Part shown: piece by piece, positions 60,308 through 64,000 of the stretch
Layout of the letters: each line of letters opens with the position of its first letter
How positions within the stretch are numbered: position 1 is the stretch's first letter
Source: Flexivirga aerilata
GTDB lineage: Bacteria > Actinomycetota > Actinomycetes > Actinomycetales > Dermatophilaceae
Reading direction: 5' to 3'
DNA: 64,000 nucleotides
NCBI RefSeq assembly: GCF_013002715.1
Contig: NZ_JABENB010000001.1
Coordinates: 2,294,001 to 2,358,000 of the forward strand
The notes under the pieces: model-generated
Databases searched by the model: none
Told to the model about the DNA's origin: nothing
What the model saw: the letters and a program-made list of their open reading frames with translations, nothing else
Program-made: the position numbers and the translations under genes

Positions 60308-60323
60308 ACCTCAACTCGAGGTT
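60307..60323. promoter_or_regulatory. Inverted repeat before aat
   Basis: AACCTC-AACTC-GAGGTT (60307-60323) is a perfect 6-bp inverted repeat with a 5-nt spacer, right after the adenosine kinase stop. Similar CCTCAAC/GTTGAGG sites bind MerR-family regulators. It may be an operator or part of a terminator; evidence is positional only. Confidence 0.35.
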
Positions 60324-60335
60324 GAATCCCTGACC

Positions 60336-61085
60336 ATGCCGGTCGAGCCGCCGCCCACCGAGTGGAACCTCGGTGACCAGGATCAGCACCTCCCGCAGGA
60401 TCTGATCGCGGTCGGCGCCGACCTCGCGCCCGGCACCCTGCTCGCCGCCTACCGCAGCGGGCTGTTCCCGATGGGGATCGGCGACGACGGGCGGCCGCCG
60501 ATCGGCTGGTGGTCGCCGGTCCGCCGCGGCGTATTGCTGCCCGGGGACCACCGGGTCCCGCGGTCGTTGCGACGGTCGCGCCGGCGGTTCCGCGTCAGCA
60601 CCGACGAGGCCTTCGACGAGGTCGTCGCGGGCTGCGCCGACCCCGGCCGGGACGGCCGCTGGATCACCCGCGACGTCGCGCGGGCCTACGCCCGGCTGCA
60701 CGACCTCGGCTGGGCGCACTCGATCGAGGTGTGGGACGAGGGAGAGGGGACCGGCGAAACCGGCGAGACGCGCGGGACAGGTGAGCTCGTCGGCGGGCTC
60801 TACGGCGTCTGCACCGGCGGGTTGTTCGCGGGGGAGTCGATGTTCCACCGCGCCACCGACGCCAGCAAGGTCGCGCTCTGGGCGCTGGTGGAGTTGTTCT
60901 TCGCCGACGGCGACCCGCGGCGGCTGATCGACGTGCAGTGGCAGACCGACCATCTGCGCACGCTGGGGGTCCGGGAGATCGGCCGGCGCGACTATCTGCA
61001 GCGGCTGTCCGCCGCGCAGCCCCTCGCCATACCGCCCGTATGGCGCGACGAACCCGCCCGAGGGGTGGGCCCCGCTCCGGCATAA
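60336..61085 (+). CDS. aat: Leucyl/phenylalanyl-tRNA--protein transferase
   Basis: Bacterial N-end-rule enzyme that attaches Leu or Phe to proteins with N-terminal Arg or Lys, marking them for ClpS/ClpAP. 249 residues. Key blocks are LIAVGADLAPGTLLAAYRSGLFPM, WWSPVRRGVLLP and GELVGGLYGVCTGGLFAGESMF. An unusual 15-residue Gly/Thr/Glu-rich insertion (about residues 132-147) sits before the last block. Start ATG 60336. In mycobacteria asnB is at this position, so aat is a local substitution. Confidence 0.94.
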   Translation: MPVEPPPTEWNLGDQDQHLPQDLIAVGADLAPGTLLAAYRSGLFPMGIGDDGRPPIGWWSPVRRGVLLPGDHRVPRSLRRSRRRFRVSTDEAFDEVVAGCADPGRDGRWITRDVARAYARLHDLGWAHSIEVWDEGEGTGETGETRGTGELVGGLYGVCTGGLFAGESMFHRATDASKVALWALVELFFADGDPRRLIDVQWQTDHLRTLGVREIGRRDYLQRLSAAQPLAIPPVWRDEPARGVGPAPA

Positions 61086-61154
61086 GGCAATTGGGCGCGA
61101 CGCGGGGCACCGCCCTGGCGACGTGAACGAACGGGCCTGGGATAGGGTTTCCCC

Positions 61155-62108
61155 GTGCCCGGATCAGACAATCGCCACGTGAAATCCACACGTCGCTCAC
61201 AGCCCCCGCGGGGCCGTCGGCGTGCAAGGGTCGGCTTCGCCGGCCTGATCGGTCTCAGCGCGCTCGTGCTGACGGGGTGCACCCCCGTGGAGAAGCGCGG
61301 CTACCTGCCCGACGGGGTCACCAACCTGTCGAAGCAAATCGAGGATTTCTGGGTGTCCAGCTGGGTCTGGGCGCTGGCCGTCGGTGTGCTGGTCTGGGGC
61401 CTGATCCTCTACTGCGTGGTGCGCTACCGTCGCAAGAAGACCGACGTGGGCCTGCCGCCGCAGCTTGCCTACAACGTGCCGATCGAGATCCTCTACACCG
61501 TGGTGCCGGTCTTCATGGTCGCCGTGCTCTTCGGCAAGACCGTCGAGCTCGAGAACAAGATGCTCGACACCAGCCAGAAGCCGGACGTCACCGTCAACGT
61601 GGTCGGCAAGCAGTGGTCCTGGGACTTCAACTACGTCAACGCCAAGGTGTATGACGCGGGCGTCCAGGCCGACATGACCGCGCCGGACCCGGAGGAGACC
61701 ATCCCGACGCTCTACCTGCCGGTCAACAAGCGGGTCGAGTTCGTGCTCACCTCCCGCGACGTCATCCACTCCTTCTGGGTCATCCAGTTCCTGCAGAAGA
61801 TGGACATGATCCCGGGCAAGGTCAACAAGTTCGCGGTGACGCCGACGCAGATCGGCACCTACCAGGGCAAGTGCGCGGAGCTCTGCGGCGCCTACCACTC
61901 GCAGATGCTGTTCAACGTCAAGGTCGTCAGCGAGGCCAACTACAACGCCAAGATGGCGCAGCTGCGTCAGCGCGGCAACGTGGGCTTCCTGTCCAACGCA
62001 CTCGACCGCAACGGTTCGGAGATCGAGTCCAAGGACGCCGGCAAGCTGCAGCAGTACCTGCCGCAGGGCGTCGACAACTCCGAGATCGTCACTGAAGGAG
62101 CGAAGTAG
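61155..62108 (+). CDS. ctaC: Cytochrome c oxidase subunit II
   Basis: CuA-bearing subunit of the aa3-type cytochrome c oxidase, 317 residues. The N-terminus has a basic stretch, a hydrophobic helix and a lipobox (LTGC, Cys42), then two membrane helices ([41 protein letters not shown]). The extracellular domain has the CuA site [14 protein letters not shown] with its two Cys, a His and a Met, plus an earlier His in DVIHSFW. The start is the GTG at 61155, with TAGGGT 6 nt upstream, so it is leaderless. ctaD follows after 2 nt. Confidence 0.96.
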   Translation: MPGSDNRHVKSTRRSQPPRGRRRARVGFAGLIGLSALVLTGCTPVEKRGYLPDGVTNLSKQIEDFWVSSWVWALAVGVLVWGLILYCVVRYRRKKTDVGLPPQLAYNVPIEILYTVVPVFMVAVLFGKTVELENKMLDTSQKPDVTVNVVGKQWSWDFNYVNAKVYDAGVQADMTAPDPEETIPTLYLPVNKRVEFVLTSRDVIHSFWVIQFLQKMDMIPGKVNKFAVTPTQIGTYQGKCAELCGAYHSQMLFNVKVVSEANYNAKMAQLRQRGNVGFLSNALDRNGSEIESKDAGKLQQYLPQGVDNSEIVTEGAK

Positions 62109-62110
62109 CA

Positions 62111-63886
62111 ATGGCGAGCATCGCAACTCCTCGGGTCGGTGACTCCGGCGACACCGGTGACGCGCGCTCGGCGGCGCGCACCCGCACCCGCCACCCCGGG
62201 CGCACGATCGTCAAGTGGATCACCGCCACCGACCACAAGGTCATCGGCAACCTCTACTTCATCACCTCGTTCGCGTTCTTCCTGATCGGTGGTGTGCTGG
62301 CGCTGCTCATCCGCGCCGAGCTGGTCGCGCCCGGTCTGCAGGTCGTCGACAACCCCGAGCAGTTCAACCAGCTGTTCACCATGCACGGCACGATCATGCT
62401 GTTGCTCTTTGCGACACCGCTGTTCGCAGGCTTTGCCAACGCGATCATGCCGCTGCATATCGGTTCGCCCGACGTGGCGTTCCCGCGGCTGAACATGTTC
62501 GCCTACTGGCTCTACCTGTTCGGTGCGTGCATCACCACCGCCGGCTTCCTCACCCCGCAGGGTGCGGCCGCCTTCGGCTGGTTCGCCTACGCGCCGCTGT
62601 CCAACGCGACCTACAGCCCCGGCCTCGGCGGCAACCTGTGGGTGTTCGGCCTCGCCCTCGCCGGCTTCGGCACCATCCTCGGGTCGGTCAACTTCATCAC
62701 CACGATCATCTGCATGCGCGCGCCCGGCATGACGATGTTCCGGATGCCGATCTTCACCTGGGGTATCCTCATCACCTCGATCCTCGCGCTGGTCGTCTTC
62801 CCGGTGCTCGCCGCGGCGATGTTCGGCCTGGGCGCCGACCGGGTGATGAACGCGCACGTCTTCGATCCGGCGACCGGCGGCGCGATGCTCTGGGAGCACA
62901 TGTTCTGGTTCTTCGGGCACCCGGAGGTCTACATCATCGCCCTGCCGTTCTTCGGCATCATCTCCGAGGTCCTGCCGGTCTTCTCGCGCAAGCCGATCTT
63001 CGGGTACAAGACCCTGGTCTTCGCCACGATCGCCATCGCCGCCCTGTCGGTGAGCGTCTGGGCGCACCACATGTACGCCACCGGCCAGGTGCTGCTGCCG
63101 TTCTTCGCCGTCATGACGATGCTCATCGCGGTGCCGACCGGTGTGAAGTTCTTCAACTGGATCGGCACGATGTGGGGCGGCTCGCTCACCTTCGAGACGC
63201 CGATGCTGTGGGCGATCGGCTTCCTGGTCACCTTCCTGTTCGGTGGTCTGACCGGCGTGATCCTCGCCAGCCCGGCCCTCGACTTCAACCTGACCGACTC
63301 CTACTTCGTGGTGGCGCACTTCCACTACGTGGTGTTCGGCACGGTCGTCTTCGCGATGTTCGCCGGCTGGTACTTCTGGTGGCCCAAGCTGACCGGCCGG
63401 ATGCTCGACGAGAAGCTCGGCAAGCTGCACTTCTGGCTGCTGTTCATCGGCTTCCACACCACCTTCCTGATCCAGCACTGGCTGGGTGTGAAGGGCATGC
63501 CGCGTCGCTACGCCGACTACCTGCCGGCCGACGACTTCCAGTGGATGAACGACATCTCCTCGGTGGGCGCCTTCATCCTCGGCATCTCGATGCTGCCGTT
63601 CATGTACAACGTCTGGAAGACCTGGCGCACCGCGCCGATGGTCAACACCGACGACCCGTGGGGTTACGGTGCGTCGCTGGAGTGGGCGACGTCCTGCCCG
63701 CCGCCGCGGCACAACTTCGACTCCATCCCGCGGATCCGTTCGGAGCGTCCGGCGTTCGACCTGCACCACCCGGAGGCCGCCGCCTGGTCGGTCAAGGCCG
63801 CACCGGACACGCTCTCCCAGCTGGTCGGCTCGGCCGACCACGGTGCCCAGAGTTTCGCCGGCGAGTCCAGCCCCAAGGAGAAGTGA
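62111..63886 (+). CDS. ctaD: Cytochrome c oxidase subunit I
   Basis: Catalytic subunit of aa3 oxidase, 591 residues with about 12 membrane segments. The haem a ligand region [17 protein letters not shown], the CuB and cross-linked His-Tyr site [18 protein letters not shown], the HHMYATG block (CuB His pair) and the haem ligands in [11 protein letters not shown] are all visible. Subunit I ends in a charged C-terminal tail of about 50 residues. It overlaps no neighbour, and ctaF begins 8 nt after the stop. A proton-pumping terminal oxidase is expected. Confidence 0.98.
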   Translation: MASIATPRVGDSGDTGDARSAARTRTRHPGRTIVKWITATDHKVIGNLYFITSFAFFLIGGVLALLIRAELVAPGLQVVDNPEQFNQLFTMHGTIMLLLFATPLFAGFANAIMPLHIGSPDVAFPRLNMFAYWLYLFGACITTAGFLTPQGAAAFGWFAYAPLSNATYSPGLGGNLWVFGLALAGFGTILGSVNFITTIICMRAPGMTMFRMPIFTWGILITSILALVVFPVLAAAMFGLGADRVMNAHVFDPATGGAMLWEHMFWFFGHPEVYIIALPFFGIISEVLPVFSRKPIFGYKTLVFATIAIAALSVSVWAHHMYATGQVLLPFFAVMTMLIAVPTGVKFFNWIGTMWGGSLTFETPMLWAIGFLVTFLFGGLTGVILASPALDFNLTDSYFVVAHFHYVVFGTVVFAMFAGWYFWWPKLTGRMLDEKLGKLHFWLLFIGFHTTFLIQHWLGVKGMPRRYADYLPADDFQWMNDISSVGAFILGISMLPFMYNVWKTWRTAPMVNTDDPWGYGASLEWATSCPPPRHNFDSIPRIRSERPAFDLHHPEAAAWSVKAAPDTLSQLVGSADHGAQSFAGESSPKEK

Positions 63887-63893
63887 CGCTGCC

Positions 63894-64000
63894 GTGAAGG
63901 TCGAATTCAAGCTGTTCACCCTGCTGTTCGCGTTCAGCGCGATCATGGGGGTCATCTACGGCATCTTCTCCAAGTGGGAGGAGCCGGTCGGCACTGTGGC
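63894..64000 (+). CDS. ctaF: Cytochrome c oxidase subunit IV (partial, runs off the window)
   Basis: The frame from the GTG at 63894 begins MKVEFKLFTLLFAFSAIMGV, then YGIFSKWEEPVGTVA, the start of the actinobacterial subunit IV (CtaF) with its first membrane helix. 107 bp are visible. Position directly after ctaD supports the call. qcrCAB would be expected further downstream. Confidence 0.9.
   Translation, partial: MKVEFKLFTLLFAFSAIMGVIYGIFSKWEEPVGTV

Overview
The window is a gene-dense, roughly 70% GC stretch of an actinobacterial chromosome. The best guess is a Micrococcales-type organism, possibly Dermacoccaceae or a relative; this is inferred from gene content and order, not from any 16S sequence. 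Starts are often GTG, genes commonly overlap by 1-4 bases, and many genes look leaderless (a TANNNT box 6-7 nt before the start codon). I saw no rRNA, tRNA, CRISPR array, prophage or transposase gene.

Layout. 1-7.3 kb: an alpha-mannoside uptake and hydrolysis locus (LacI regulator, sugar ABC transporter, GH38 alpha-mannosidase) with a palindromic operator lying on the transporter promoter. 7.4-10.9 kb: the conserved pyrH-frr-cdsA-rlmN block. 11-16 kb: a PAP2-type membrane protein, a LuxR regulator, a LOG-like protein, a repeat-rich exported protein and an AAA ATPase. 16-18.4 kb: a frameshifted DUF222-HNH gene flanked by inverted CTCGATACGG...CTACTCGA repeats. 18.5-25.8 kb: a winged-helix protein, a saccharopine-dehydrogenase-like reductase, an uncharacterised protein, an Lrp/aminotransferase pair, sdaA and lipB. 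25.8-29.7 kb: an archaeal-type aspartyl-tRNA synthetase behind what appears to be a translational T-box riboswitch, and two convergent citrate synthase paralogues, one with an HTH. 29.7-38.6 kb: a Ser/Thr kinase, an ABC-2 exporter, a FemABX/ATP-grasp fusion likely to build a peptidoglycan cross-bridge, an epimerase, an AraC regulator and a VOC protein. 38.7-47.2 kb: 2-oxoacid dehydrogenase E2 and E3, pepA, gcvT, a CobU-like protein and malic enzyme. 47.2-51.6 kb: a DUF937 protein, a two-component system and an ABC transporter. 51.6-57.7 kb: DUF3043, M20 dipeptidase, a glutathionyl-hydroquinone-reductase-like protein, nucleoside hydrolase, HicAB and an M50-like protease. 57.7-64 kb: glycerate kinase, HesB/ErpA, adenosine kinase, aat and ctaC-ctaD-ctaF.

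From lipB onward the backbone follows, from memory, the order of Mycobacterium tuberculosis Rv2217 to Rv2199c (lipB, TIGR01777 epimerase, dlaT, pepB, gcvT, glycerate kinase, HesB, adoK, ctaC, ctaF). The AspRS, citrate synthases, kinase, exporter and FemABX fusion then look like lineage-specific additions.

The most interesting signals are the T-box controlling AspRS (all helices can be drawn from the sequence), the FemABX/ATP-grasp fusion, the HNH element with its flanking repeats and an 8-bp duplication that explains its frameshift, and the recurrent leaderless promoter pattern.
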